64,000 nt of DNA, taken from assembly GCA_947561585.1 (NCBI GenBank), contig CANNZV010001610.1, positions 54,263-118,262 on the forward strand, given 5' to 3'. The notes below the pieces were generated by a model. That model saw nothing but the letters and a program-made list of their open reading frames with translations, searched no databases and was not told the DNA's origin. The translations under genes were made by a program, and so were the position numbers. The DNA is from Caprella mutica (lineage: Eukaryota > Arthropoda > Malacostraca > Amphipoda > Caprellidae). This document shows, piece by piece, positions 25,023 through 36,942 of the stretch; within the stretch, counting starts at the first letter, position 1; the number at the start of each line of letters is the position of its first letter.

Positions 25023-26513
25023 GGTATTACTCTATTGTGCTATCAGGTTTCCGGCTCCCAGGAGCTGATCTCCCACTTCTGTACCACTGAACTTAGGGTA
25101 ACCGAGCCATATTCCGGATAATCTCTGCCTCCGCTTACTGGAATCGGCTAGGAGCCACCTATAACTACTTTCCAGAAATACTTGAGTTACCCTAGACCTC
25201 TTGACTTATTTATTATTTGGGTGTTTCTACTAACGCCAGCTAATTACTGGAATTCGAGGGGAAGTCCTAATATTTGTTATTGAAAAGTTGTGTATAATCA
25301 GGTATAGATAGATTTTCTTTTATCTACTTGGGTGAAGATTTCATACAACCAAACCTCGTAGTAGACAAACCTCCTATTAGACCAAAATATTTTTGAAACT
25401 GTACTGGAAAAAACCTTGCACTAGACAAAACACAATTTTTGTCACCTAACAGTTATTCTAGAATAAATATTACAAGGAATAATAATTACAATACTGTTTT
25501 AAAGATAATTCTCTAATTTGAATAATGTATTATATTTATTTATGCTGTTTTTAGGATAAAACATAAGGCAGAATTGGTTTCAGATTTGATGGTAAAGTCT
25601 GGGCTAAAAAAAATTGATGTGAAAAGTTATAGAAAACTAGATACAGTGAAGACTATTATAATTTCATAAAATGATAATGTGATTGAATAAAAATATTATA
25701 TTCATTTTAATTGAAGCAAAAAAATTCATACTGTTTCTAATTTTGTTTCCCTTCAAAATTGGTATGTTAGTCACCATTAATTTAGCATTAAAGTTATCAT
25801 AAACAAATAGAGCTATCGAAGTATTAAAGTTACCGCTTTACTTTTAAAGAAAACGATTTTGGTCTAGTACAGGGTTTCCCAAAAAAGGTCCGCTGTAAAC
25901 CTATGAATCAGAGGTAGGTTCATGGCGAACCCTCTTTTGGTTAGTGGCTTTTTCGACTATTTTCAGTAGTTATATAGTTTCCTTCTATAATCGATGTTGT
26001 CCTTTAATGTAATTTATTATTTTTAAGTAGAAAAATACTGATTTAAATGTTATGTTGCATGTAAACATGGCATAAACTTATATATGTAAAAAAGTATAAT
26101 AGTAAATAATATTCCTCTTTTATTAGTTTTCTATGAGATATATATAAAGAAAATATTAAGTAAATAACAACATAGGCAATTACAAAAAGTAGGTTTCTTA
26201 AACAAGAAATTTACAATTGTCACTCCTTGATTATATATCTCATTTTCTATTCTATGAGTTATAGACAGAAAATTTGTTTTAGAGTTATAAGAGTATACTA
26301 TGAATATAATCATACTAATAATAATATACAGTCTTTCATTGTTTGTAACTGTGATGAAAAAGTCGTGCATTTATTAAACATTTTAAAATCCATCCATAGC
26401 TCTGTATAGGTGAGTAATAATTAATAGATACTTAGAATACTACAATTATTGTGTTACATTTAATAAATAGCAATTTTATGCTCTATGAAATATTTTTGGT
26501 AGTAGGGTACTCC

Positions 26514-29011
26514 CAACAAACATATAAATGTCGATTCGATGCCGTTTGCTTTCGAATTCGTAGCGCTAACAGTGGGTATCGACTTGGTAACCATTTCGAA
26601 TCATAGTAGAAATCGGAATGTCTGTTTCTAAATGATATCTGAATTTAAACTTCGAGTAGAAACACGAAAACCGATACATGGTTTTAACAGCATCATCTTG
26701 ACGTCGGCATGTCTTTTTCCAAACGATATCTGAATTTATACTTCGACCAGAAGTGCGAAAACAGATAGTACGTTGTTTTAAAAAATCGTTTAAAATTTGG
26801 AAATTCATTTTCTTATCTTCCTGTTGTATAATGCGTATAGAAACGTAGGAATTATTTCTATTCAATTGGATTGTACCTTTCAGCTTTCTATATAACGTAC
26901 GTTGTGCTCCCTTTAAATTATACCCAATAATTAATCCACTTATATGGGACTACGGCCGTTGTAAAGGTACGATCGGTCATTGGCAAGCAAGTGCGATTGT
27001 ACACTGGATTAACGTAAAGTAAGCGATACTGGAACATGGTTGTTGAATATATTGTTCCTCCAGTACCGTAAAAATGAAATGGATAACCAATAAGTAATTT
27101 TTCGATGGCCAATGCATTTATTGTTATGAATCTATTCTAAACTGCTTATAATAAGCCCCGAGGGGTTCCTGAAGCTGTCTTTGGTGAATAGAAGAGAAGG
27201 GGGGTGGCGTCCCTTGGGACCCAAACGGTTGTAATTTGGATTATATATTGTCTATTTTATGTTTACCATGTGTATAGTGTTTTTAACTCTCCATGCAGTT
27301 TTAGAGGATAGCGCTAGGGTTACGCTCCACAATTACGTACGAGGCTTAGATTTTGTGTTAAGTAGGCTCGTAGACTTCATTTACTATTACCTCTTCATTT
27401 CCCTCTTCCATTCTTGAGTGCAGCCACCGGTGCTTGTGACCATTTTTGTCACATCCTCGGTAAGTGACAGCATTCACGGAGTAGCTTTTCAGCATCCATG
27501 AGCATCGTGACTTGTCCATGGAGCCACTTTCCTTTCTGACAGATTCTTCCAGTCCCTTGTATTTTATTACCTTTTGACATCAGCGACATGGCCTTTGGTT
27601 CAGAAGCAGACGTTAAACCTCTACTAAACGTAAATAATTAAAAGTAGATGGGCTATTTAACATGTTCCATTTTAGAGTAAATTCTGTGTTATCTGACGGT
27701 TCCACATTTTCGAATATGTAAGATATAAATATAATAATTATCATTATTCAATTCTTACTTAAATTGGCATCCATGATACCAGTACGTAAAATACAAGTTT
27801 AGAAATAAAAATCATTACATAAATAATTTTTCTACGTAAATTATGCGGAACCCCATATCCGATAACTTGAGCTTTCACCTAATGCCAAAAGCTGCAAATG
27901 AGACGATAAAAATTCAGTGATTCACATTATAGATAATTAAACTTATAAAGTTGTAATCGGACTCAATAAATATCTATATATAATAATCATTATTTAACTT
28001 TTATTTCAATTGGTATCATACCTTCAGCTATTATGTTACTAATTAAATAGTAATTGAATAATTATTATTATATTTTCCTTTATCACGTGTTCGAAAATAT
28101 AGACCCTATTGATAACTTATTTCACAGAGCACAAAATTCCTGTTTTATATAACACAATTATATAAGTCAAAATGTCAAACTAATTACTCAACTATTATGA
28201 CCTTTATTTACTGAGTGAGAATTAGTATATGGTCAAATTTTAATTAATGCTTTCATTACTTTGAGCTTTCATCACAGAGCTTTCATCTGTATTCTAAGTC
28301 GTGGCCTCAAAATATTTTCTTTAATTTGAACTCATAGAGAACGAAATTTTTAAGGAGTTAAAATATATAAAAATTTGACCAACTCATTAATATTCGAAAT
28401 AAGAATAAGATGTGATTTTGTATATAAAAGCGGTGCTTGCCTGTATTGTTCTATTCACTTTAAAATTTCTTTAAGCATCTCCGGGTCCCTTAATATAAAA
28501 AAAAAATTGTAGTAAAATACATCCACGGTAGCAAAGTGGCAGAGCTGCTGGCACGAGGACGGATAGACCCACGAACGATACCTGGACTCATCACTTCATT
28601 TCTTCCCATTTAATTTATATATAACATTATGTAACATAAATCAAATTGATATGCACCTAAACGTACAGTACGTTATATCAATGAAGTAAGAGTTTTCAAT
28701 TTTAATTTACTTATTTATTGGATGCAAGTGGATATCGTATCAAAGCATATTTGATATATAATTAAGCGTCTGTTCGATGTAGAATCCCTATGTATGTTAG
28801 ATGTCGTAATTTATCTTTCTATTCAACGCTGTTAAAACGGTATCGCTTCGATGCCAAATATACTTGATATGATGCGGTTCAGCGGTGCAAACGGATATCG
28901 GATTGATGTCTACTTGATGTCACCATGTCTACTTTGTTACTGGTATTCGATGTCGGAAGACAGGTTATACAGAGTCGTTTAGACATCGAATAGATACATT
29001 CATGTTTGCTG
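26514..29011. mobile_element. Element with CCCAACAAACAT ends, nested in the hAT-like element
   Basis: The left end CCCAACAAACAT is followed by a TCGATG-rich stretch, and the right end is the complement of CCCAGCAAACATGAATG with a similar TCGATG stretch. ACT flanks both ends. Near the left end two related segments of about 80 bp repeat (about 26612-26690 and 26706-26785). The right 250 bp carry many GATATCG/GATGTC motifs. No transposase seen. Confidence 0.6.
27295..27645. repeat. Dispersed core repeat, most complete copy
   Basis: About 340 bp, from TGCAGTTTTAGAGGATAGCG through CACCTCTTC-like, CACCGGTG and CACGGAGTAGCTTTTC blocks to TTCAGAAGCAGACGTTAAAC. Further copies or fragments lie at 1775, 30715, 33095, 49180, 51545-52385, 52600 and 60590. 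On the minus strand several copies share a short open stretch reading EENEEVIVNE-YEPT-like, but frames wobble upstream, so coding is not supported. No tRNA-like promoter boxes or poly(A) tail recognised; the class is unknown. Confidence 0.8.
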
Positions 29012-30316
29012 GGACTAAGTTCCAAGTTATTGGTTTGTTCTACAATTTCGGGCACGTGAGAAAAAAAAATTATAATTACTATTCATCTTCCATTCCAAAT
29101 AAAGTTAAATAATTATTATTATATAAAGATTTTCACGTGTTCGAAAATATGGAACCGTGCAATATCACGGAACTTATTTTAACCCTAAAATAGGACATGT
29201 TGAATTTCTAAACCAATTGCTTCTAATAACCTCATCTGGATTATAATCTTGATGTTATTTTAGTTACCGTGAAATAATAACAAAAAATTGTCTCCGCTTT
29301 CTATGTCTACGAACGGTTCTTATTTTGAAACATGACTCGAATAAAGTACAACTTTTGTTAAAGTGAGTTGTACTTAAAGCGAGGCTTGCCTGTATTCATT
29401 CATGACCCTTCAATTTTTGGTGATGTTGAGATATTTGCGTGCGTAATCAGCCTTCGCCAATGCATTTTCTATGAAGTTTTTTTTTTTTTTGAGTTTCAAT
29501 GATAGACCTAATTATCATATTAAACCATAATATAAATTTATTACATATTTGATTCGCAATTCAATGAATAATTATTTTTATATACAAAAATCATAATGTT
29601 TTTGTCATTACTACGTGTAACTACTAGCTAGTTACGAAAAGAATTCGAATATCAATTGTTGTGAATTTGCAATCCACTATTGCACAATATTTAAATATTT
29701 TCATTCGCTACAACTTTTAATTCACTTTCCATAATTGCCTAATATTGCACTAGACCTTATATTTATCAATTTATATTCATTTCCTGAAGCATAGACACTC
29801 TATATGTTATACATATGAAGAAAGGTGGTCCGTGGTTATTTAGTAATTTTCAGTGTAGGTTCGTGAGACTCTGGGAACCGCTGGTCTAGTAGGAAACTAA
29901 TATAGTGAGTTTCTTACTAGACCAAACAAACTTGGAACGTAACTCTGGTCTACTAGGAAGTTTTGCTGTATCTATATTCAGTTAGCTGTATTAAGATTTA
30001 AAAAGTTGTTTGAATAATTATTTAATTTATTGAATTGAACCATTTCTTTTTATTATCCTTGGAGATTGTGTTTGAGTAGTAATGGAAGAGCTGAAAACCT
30101 CAAACCGTTCATTGGTAGTTTACAGAAATATATTATTACAATCAAAGATGACAAATCATGTGAAAAACAAGAACTGCTAATTTCCTCCTCTGCATATCAC
30201 AAAGAATAACTATGATCTGAGGGTTCGTTTTGCAAGAGTAATTCATAACATTATATTTTATCACATCATTTCAATGACTATTTTATTACCTTATTCAAGT
30301 GTCTCTTAAATTTCAG

Positions 30317-30515
30317 GTTCGATGACGTGTATTTGGGAATGTGTGCAGCACGAGCCAATCTCAAACCAACTCACAGCAACTATTTCGTTTCATATAGAAG
30401 AAAAGCAGGTGGGAATTTCACTCACGTCATCGGCTCTCATAATTTCAGTCCGAGTGATGTGCGCAAATTTTGGAGAGAACACATTGGGTCAACATCTGTA
30501 ACTAAAATACTTTGA
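30317..30515 (+). CDS. Beta-1,3-galactosyltransferase-like (GT31), exon 2
   Basis: Completes codon 315 (Lys) and encodes 65 more residues to a TGA. The first residues, FDDVYLGMC, are the GT31 block equivalent to the (E/D)DV(Y)xG motif needed next to the active site. The C-terminal HVIGSHNFSPSDVRKFWREH matches the family's usual ending. The acceptor is TTTCAG at 30311-30316. Exon 1 plus exon 2 give 380 residues, a normal family length, with no missing motif. A foldback element begins only about 45 bp after the stop codon, so the 3' UTR is either very short or runs into that element; no clear AATAAA was seen close by. Confidence 0.92.
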
Positions 30516-30559
30516 TGTTAAGTTCGTTTATTAATTAAAATAAGTTGATCTTTCTTTGG

Positions 30560-31335
30560 TATTTTCGCCGAAAAAGTATTTGCTGAAACTTAATATTTTT
30601 ATTTTATACCTATCCTTACTTTAACACCTAACCTTACCTTACTACCTATCCTCAGTACATATCCTTACCTTACTACCAATCTGTACCTAACTATCTATCC
30701 TTACTATCATATACACCTTAGATTTGGTGTTAGGTAGACTCGTATCCTTCATAAACTATCACCTCTTCATTTTCCTCTGTATATGACTTTACAGGTTGTA
30801 ATTCTGACACAATTTTAGAAAATTTAATTTTTGGATTGAGTAGCTACACTCTTTCTTTCTAATATGTTTTATGTTTTTTTTTCAAATGGTTAGTCATGAA
30901 TAACATACTATAAGATATGTTTAAATAATATACCTTATAGCTTCAACGATTCTATCACTTGCGTGGATCAATTTTTTTGAGTGAAAAACATTGATTTCTA
31001 TCAACCCTTTATTAGAAATGCCATAAACATATCAATATTTAATATATACAGTTAGATATATGAAATTAGAGAAATGATGCGGAAATAGCGGAATACATAC
31101 TTATATAGTAATAATAATATAAAACTCATATAAGAAATGTCTATTTTAAGAACCACAAGGATAAGAACCACAAGTTCCATGTTTTATTTAATCTTAATTA
31201 TATTTGATTTTCGACAAATTCGTCTTTCGGCAAATTTGGAATTCAGCAAACTCGTATTCTGATAATCCATTTCAGCGAATTAGTTTGGTGAATTTGGTTT
31301 CGGCATAGTGCTCGAAAAATCAGCCTAGACTCGAT
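30560..31335 (-). mobile_element. Foldback-like element, TTGCCGAAA family, copy 1
   Basis: Reverse-complementary over most of its length to the copy at 34050-34875. The left end retains TTTTCGCCGAAAAAGTATTTGCTGAAAC; the right end (31205-31330) has GACAAATTCGTCTTTCGGCAAA and similar units, ending near AATCAGCCTAGACT. The interior starts with a CCTTACTACCTATC tandem array (30605-30705), then a core-repeat fragment (30707-30790), then sequence shared with copy 2, such as GATTTCTATCAACCCTTTATTAG. Confidence 0.75.
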
Positions 31336-31926
31336 ATATAACAGTATGGAAAATTATTATATTAGATTTATATATTTTTGGCCACGTACAGTGAAGTAAA
31401 TGATCCCCTGAAGAAGATTACTCGCAAGGATAAGGATCAGATTTTCGAAATCTCTCGGATTTTCGATCAATCTTTACAGCAACGTTTAAAAGAAAAAATA
31501 AATTAAATTAATTTCGTAAAAAAAATTGATTTCACTAGTTTTAATAACACTTCGCCGAATGGCATTTGGCCCAAGATACATTTGGCTGAAAGATTTCTAT
31601 TTCGAAAACATTTTGAAAACCTAATTATGTCCTAATATAATATAAATAATAACTTTATATAATATAAACTAGTAGTAATAACCAATTATAACAAGTTCAA
31701 AAGTATTCAGAGAACATTTATTCCAATGATTATTAAAAAATTCACATTGTTTGAGCAATATCTGCTTGCACATTATGTAAATAATAAAATTTATTTTCCT
31801 TTTTATAAAATAACTTTAAATAATAAACATTGAATCGGCCATATGTCCGTTCGGCTAAGTGTCCATCAGCCAAGTATCATTCGGTCAAGTGTCCGCACAC
31901 GATATTTATTGACTACTTTAAGCATA
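31336..31926. other. AT-rich stretch with scattered CCGAAT/GGCTAAGTGTCC motifs
   Basis: Holds two small clusters (about 31550-31590 and 31838-31895) of the type TTCGCCGAATGGCATTTGG and GTTCGGCTAAGTGTCC, in opposite orientation, perhaps the ends of another tandem-end element of about 350 bp. No gene seen. Confidence 0.4.
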
Positions 31927-32346
31927 AGGGCTAATCCACACTATAGTCACGGTCCGGTCTCGTCTTTGTACGTATATTCACCTATTCGGTCCGGTCACGG
32001 TCTGCTCTCGCTCCTGTCCCTTCCATATCATCTGATTTTGCAGTGATTACCATTGCAGTTAATTGATGAACAGGATGAGAGAGAAAAAAAAAGAGATTTT
32101 TAGTTCATCCTATGCTAAAAAATAGGAAGTGTGACTAGTGTTGCTGTTTTATTTTCACCTTGCTCCCACAGATGGGCATAGATTCCCACAGATCATGGTA
32201 AATATTACCACGAAATTTCCCACTTGTATAAATAACACTTTTGGAGGCAAATAAACGCAAAACAAATGCAAGAAACAGTTATACGTGAAATGCATTAGAG
32301 AATATTGGACAGGACCGTAACCGGAGCTATGGTGTGAATCAGTCCT
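31927..32346. mobile_element. About 420-bp MITE
   Basis: The left AGGGCTAATCCACACTATAG is mirrored by the right GAGCTATGGTGTGAATCAGTCCT. A clean target duplication was not found, so the exact ends are uncertain. No coding potential. Confidence 0.6.
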
Positions 32347-33094
32347 ATGGCATTTGACATTGCCAATCATGGGATACTCCTGTCCAATCCTGAGACCTAT
32401 ATGGTTCAGGATCTATCTGAATGGACGTAGGCTATTGTTTGGTGATACCTAATTTCCTATATTAATAAAAAAAATTGTACCATCTGTTTAGGTACCATAT
32501 GTGTGTTATAAGTAGCTAAATATAATTATTTATATTTTCCACCTAGTTTTGTTTTCATTAATCCTATAAAAAAAATTATTATGCATCATTAATTCGAGTT
32601 TTACAAACTTTTTGAAATCATCTTATACTTAGGTAGTACAAATTAATATTTCATTGTAATTATTATGTACAATTTCAACTATGAACTAAAAAGTTAAAAA
32701 CAAATGATGACATAATAATCTATTTCTAAAATTTCTATATATTTACCAGAATTTTTTATAAAATAAATCCTAAACTTTAAAATTAACCTTGGTAATTTTA
32801 CAATATTATAGGTAGCATTAAAAATTTCTGAACACAGTAAATAATAAACGAGCGTGTATGTTCAGTTTTAATTTGTGGGATATTAAAGTGGAATTCCCTA
32901 GTGTTTGTATAAATAAAAAGTCAGTCTAGAATTTGAATATCTAATTGAAAATAGGTGAAGTTGAGATTGGTCGATATACATGGAAGGTCTTTTATATCTC
33001 TTGATTTAGAAATGAGATGCCAATAATATTTTGCATTTCCTGTACTAGTTCTTTCTTCAGATCTCCATTGTTTGGTTGCATAATTTCAGTAGAA
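32347..33094. other. No recognised feature
   Basis: AT-rich, stop-dense in all frames, no repeat structure noticed. Confidence 0.5.
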
Positions 33095-33262
33095 TAGAGC
33101 TAGGGTTATGCTCTTCCCCTACGAGGTCTTAGATTTGGTGTTAGGTAGACTCGTATTCTTCATATACTATCACCTCTTCATTTTCCTCTCCAATCCTAAC
33201 CCACCGGTGTTTTTGTCCCTTTTCGTCAGAGTCCTTTGTAAGTGACTGATTCACGGAGTAAG
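33095..33262. repeat. Core-repeat copy abutting a foldback element
   Basis: Aligns with the left half of the 27.3-kb copy (AGAGCTAGGGTTATGCTC, TTAGGTAGACTCGTA, CACCTCTTCATT, CACCGGTGTTT, TTCACGGAGTA). It stops where the left arm of the 33263-33982 element starts. Confidence 0.75.
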
Positions 33263-33982
33263 GTTAATTAAACTAATTTGGTTGATTGAAAATGGATTTA
33301 TTTTAATACAGTGATTTGTCTTGGTCATTCAACAACACTTAGTTTGGCAACATTTGGCATCGATGAATGCTTCAACGGTGGTTCCCATCACTATTATTCA
33401 CATTCTCCATCATTTTCCCCACAGTTCCCATCATTTTTTAAGAATTCCTCATTACTTTCTCTTCAATTTCCTATCACTTCCTTCCCAATTACCCATCAAT
33501 TTTCTCAATTTCCCATCACTTTGATTACTATCGATTTTTTCCAAAATCGAACATTTATTTACAAAAAGGTAAATTAAACGACAGCAAGAAAGAAGTATAG
33601 GGATAGATAGATCCTCTCCATACAAACTACTGCAGTTATCATCCATAGAGTGAGCGATTGAAACGATTTTTGACTGTGACGGGGAAGAGAAAAAGTGATG
33701 AAGAACGGGGAAAATTGAGAGGAAATGCAGTAAGAGTGATAGGGAGTTTGGTAAATCGTGATAGGGAGAATTAATAGAAAGTGGATGGGGGATGTTCAAA
33801 AAATGATAGGGAATGTAGAGAAAATGATGGAGAATTTGGAGAAAGTGATGGAGATTGACTGTTGAAGCACTTACGGATGCTAAATGTTGCCAAACTAAGT
33901 GTTAATGAATGATCAAGACGCATCATTATATTAGTGTATTAAAATAAATCCATTTGCATTCCATGAAATTGGTTTAATTAAT
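33263..33982. mobile_element. Foldback-like element with 17-bp tandem-repeat arms
   Basis: Two inverted arms of about 280 bp (33263-33539 and 33688-33982). The outer 100 bp are unique (GGATTTATTTTAATACA..., CAACACTTAGTTTGGCAACA). The inner part is an imperfect tandem array of about 17 bp, CAATTTCCCATCACTTT, on the left, and its complement (AAAGTGATGGAGAATTTGG) on the right. The loop is about 150 bp. The overlapping open frames on both strands come from the repeat. Confidence 0.85.
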
Positions 33983-34049
33983 GTTTTTGTAAACAAATTT
34001 TCGATTTTGAAAATCCATAATAAATTATCCAGTACTGTCTATTCTTGGG

Positions 34050-34875
34050 GTCTGGGCTGATTTTACGAAAACGAATTTTCCGAAACCACATTTACCGAAA
34101 ACTAATTCTCTGAAGCGGATTCTCCTAATACGGATTAGTCGAAGGACAAATTTGCCGAACAGACGAATTTGTGTGAAATGAAATTTAATTTAATTAGAAA
34201 GAAAATTCTGTGGAACTTGTGTTTATTATTATTATATCTCATGCCTCAAAAATAAAAGAACACATTTCTTGAATGAATTTGACATTATTATTACTATACA
34301 AGTTCGTGTTCCGATAATTCCGTATCATTTCTCTAATTTCATATGTATAACTGTATGTATTGACTATTAATATGCATATAGCATTACTAATAAAGGGTTG
34401 ATAGAAATCAATGTTTTTTAACTCTAACAAAATTATTCATGCAAGTGTTAGATTCAATCGATGAAGCATGAGGTATATTGTGAAGATATAAGCATAACTA
34501 ATAGTTATGTATGTCATGATTAGTACTTTCAAATAACATGAAATATACCAATGAGAAACATATTAGAAAGCAAAAATAAAATTGAGTCATAATTAGAACT
34601 TTTTTAAAGGTATTTAATCATGATAGTAAGGTAAAGATTGGTAGTAAGGTAAGGATTGATAGTAACGTACGGATAGATAGTAAGGTAAGGATAGATAGTA
34701 AGGTTAGAATAAATAAGGATTGGAACGAATAGACAGAATAAAGGATCATTTAGTGTTATTAACGGCTAATTTGTTTTTTCTGCAAATTCGTATGCGGAGA
34801 ATCCTGTTCGGAAAATTAAGGTTCGGCGAATAATTTAGTTATCGGTGAATTTGTTTTCGGCAAATCTGCTGGATA
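34050..34875 (+). mobile_element. Foldback-like element, TTGCCGAAA family, copy 2
   Basis: The left arm (34050-34165) carries units such as CGAAAACGAATTTTC, CGAAAACTAATTCTC and GACAAATTTGCCGAAC; the right arm (34785-34875) has the complements, ending GGCAAATCTGCTGGATACC. The interior includes an array of GGTAAGGATAGATAGTAA units (34620-34725). The body is inverted relative to copy 1 at 30560-31335. A further left end lies at 48826. Confidence 0.78.
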
Positions 34876-35900
34876 CCATATTCTTGATGTTATAGAGTAT
34901 AGCAAATAAAAAGTTTTCAATTGATTAGTTTTATCATTGAGAACCAGAAATCACACTTAAATACTTAATTTCCCTTTTATTTGGTCAAAGCTCATAAACT
35001 TTCTGAAGCTTGTTTCTCTCTATTCCCAATGAGAAGATTAAGATTAATATAATCGTAATATCAGTTCCAATAGGCAACGCAAACCAAATTATTTGTTCAA
35101 TTCTTCATTTGGAAGACAAATAGAATCTGATGAGAGATGAATTTATTACAAGACAATACTGTGATAACACTTTTTAAAACACATTACGGGAAGTAATTTA
35201 GTCTCCAGCGGTTACTATATACTATTGACAAATTGGAAGTAAACTGTAGAAAAAATTATATAATTCATGAAAAATTTCAAAACTATAACCCTTCACTAAA
35301 TTTCATAAGTATCAATAAAGAGGAAAGAAAATATGAAAATTGAAATGAAAGTAATTCTCAATTGATTGTAAAATATTTATAAAGTCTTATCTATTATAGT
35401 ATATGTTTTGCATGACAAAAATCTATAAAAAAAAATAATATATGTAAATAATGATAGCAAACCAATCAACTAAGGTTGTGTTCAAGTTTCAAATTGTGTG
35501 TGTGATTTATATTTCTGAAGTGTAAAGAGTGTTTCGATTGTGTTATTAAACAAATAGAAAACTCTTGCACGCATTTGAACTTTAATAACTTCTTGATACA
35601 GTTGGTACAATATTAGTCTATTGATCGAGCCTTGTTGTAATTTACAATAACATGAATTTAATTTTAATAAAGAATTGTGGATCCTTGAAATTAATCTGTC
35701 AATTTACTGTTAAAAGTTTCTAAAGTATTCATAAGTTAGAACTCTAATAACAGTTCATGCTGTCAGATTAGAACTGAGTGTATATGTATATTTTAAACTA
35801 TTGGAGTGAATAAAGAAGGAACGGTTGCTTAGCAGTCAAATAAAATATAACAAAGTCTCACTCTAGAGTTACAGCATGAAGATTCTCTTCCCTCTCTTCA
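34876..35900. other. No recognised feature
   Basis: AT-rich spacer between the foldback element and the 45-bp satellite. No long frame and no inverted or tandem structure noticed. Confidence 0.5.
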
Positions 35901-35914
35901 TATCAACTGTGAGA

Positions 35915-36690
35915 TCTTCATGCTATGTGATTCCATAGGCCTAGCCTGTGTGACTGCAGTCTCACTCCTATGTGATTCCATAGGCCTAGACTGTGTGACT
36001 CCATTTTCACTTCTATGTGATTCTACAGCCCTGGACTGTGTGACTGCAGTTTCAGTCGTATGTGATTCCATAGGCCTAGACTGTGTGACTGCAATCTCAC
36101 TACTATGTGATTCCATAGGCCTAGACAGGGTTGCCGAAGGTATTTTCTTGATAGTACCAGATTACACACTGAAAAAGTACCAGATTGGACACAAAAGTAT
36201 CAAAACCCTTAAATTTCCATGAAATCCAACGTTTTTTTGACTTTATGTTCGTAAAAATTGAAAATAATCTTGAAAAATGAGGTAATTAGGGAGAAGAAAA
36301 AGTACTAATCTGGTATTTTTTAGAAATACAAGAGAGCAAAAGTACCAAATCTGGTACAATAGTACCAGGGTTCGGTAAGCCTGGGCTTAGACTGTGTGAC
36401 TGCAGTCTCAGTCGTATGTGATTCCATAGGCCTAGACTGTGTGACTGCAGTCTCAGTCGTATGTGATTCCATAGGCATAGACTGTGTGACTGCAGTCTCA
36501 GTCGTATGTGATTCCATAGGCATAGACTGTGTGACTGCAGTCTCAGTCGTATGTGATTCTATAGGCCTAGACTGTGTGACTGCAGTCTCAGTCGCATGTG
36601 ATTCCATAGGCCTAGACTGTGCGACTGCAATCTCAGTCGTATGTGATTCCATAGGCCTAGACTGTGTGACTGCAGTCTCAGTCTTTTCTC
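35915..36690 (+). repeat. 45-bp satellite, split in two
   Basis: About five units before and seven after an inserted MITE (36126-36383). The unit starts TGTGATTCCATAGGCCTAGA and continues CTGTGTGACTGCAGTCTCAG. Because 45 is a multiple of three and the unit lacks stops, 15-residue repeat frames are open on both strands. Neither has a start, signal or splice context that would make coding likely. Units after the insertion are more uniform than those before it. Confidence 0.95.
36126..36383. mobile_element. 258-bp hAT-type MITE inside the 45-bp satellite
   Basis: The left end CAGGGTTGCCGAAGG and the right end complement CAGGCTTACCGAACC are followed on both sides by AGTACCAGATT-like motifs. The flanks GGCCTAGA (36118-36125) and GGCTTAGA (36384-36391) are an 8-bp target duplication with one difference. 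The target is the satellite unit itself, so the insertion point and duplication are unambiguous. Confidence 0.93.
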
Positions 36691-36942
36691 TGGTACCTTA
36701 ACGGGTAAAAGCTTCCCTGCTAAGAAAACTAAAATATAATCTGTCATTCTTTAAAGAATTATAGTTAATTCTAATTTAACTAACGATTCCCATTTCCAAG
36801 AATTTCAAATTGAACTCTTATTCAAACTAGTATCCCTGCAAGTATCATTGATAACAAATAAACTAGAAATTTAAGATCCTCTCCAGCACCCGGGAGAAAT
36901 TGAGTTTTTGACATAATAAAATGGAACTAAACTTTAGGATCA

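Larger units (their letters stand above)
25870..29883. mobile_element. 4.0-kb hAT-like element with exact 8-bp duplication
   Basis: Starts CAGGGTTTCCCA and ends with the complement of CAGCGGTTCCCAG, a hAT-type terminal repeat. It is flanked by identical GTCTAGTA copies (25862-25869 and 29884-29891). Subterminal sequence is also related (GGTCCGCTG and GGTTCATGG against GGTCCGTGG and GGTTCGTGAG). No transposase frame is readable, so it is non-autonomous or gutted; it carries other repeats (26514-29011 and 27295-27645). Confidence 0.88.
25346..29968. mobile_element. Pogo/Tigger-like MITE split by a hAT-like insertion
   Basis: The ends form an inverted repeat (left CAACCAAACCTCGTAGTAGA, right complement CAGCAAAACTTCCTAGTAGA) next to TA dinucleotides (25344-25345 and 29969-29970). 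Removing the insertion 25870-29883 and one target copy leaves about 600 bp, a typical non-autonomous size. Related AGTAGAC/TCTAGT motifs recur within both ends. The pogo assignment rests on the TA target and the AAAC-TC-TAGTAGAC style of end, so it is tentative. Confidence 0.7.
9370..30316 (+). other. 20,947-bp phase-2 intron of the galactosyltransferase gene
   Basis: The donor GTAAGT (9370-9375) and acceptor TTTCAG (ending 30316) join exon 1 and exon 2 so that a lysine codon is rebuilt and the reading frame runs on into the GT31 FDDVYLGMC block. The intron is filled with transposons: a MITE at 11.2 kb, Gypsy and BEL/Pao elements at 14-23.7 kb, a TTAA MITE at 24 kb, and nested pogo- and hAT-type elements at 25.3-30 kb. 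The first 730 bp after the donor hold no recognised feature. Confidence 0.9.

Noticed and set aside
26566..27112. Possible hAT transposase frames inside the 25.9-29.9 kb element
   Set aside because: The minus-strand frames there contain none of the hAT dimerisation or catalytic motifs.
28528..28620. TAGCAAAGTGGCAGAGC, a match to a tRNA A box
   Set aside because: No B box at the right distance and no cloverleaf could be drawn; at most a trace of a tRNA-derived SINE.
33311..33799. Overlapping His/Ser/Phe-rich frames at 33.3-33.8 kb
   Set aside because: They are translations of the 17-bp tandem arms of a foldback-like element.
35898..36747. Open 15-residue repeat frames on both strands of the 45-bp satellite
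   Set aside because: A stop-free unit whose length is a multiple of three gives long frames automatically; the MITE interrupts them.
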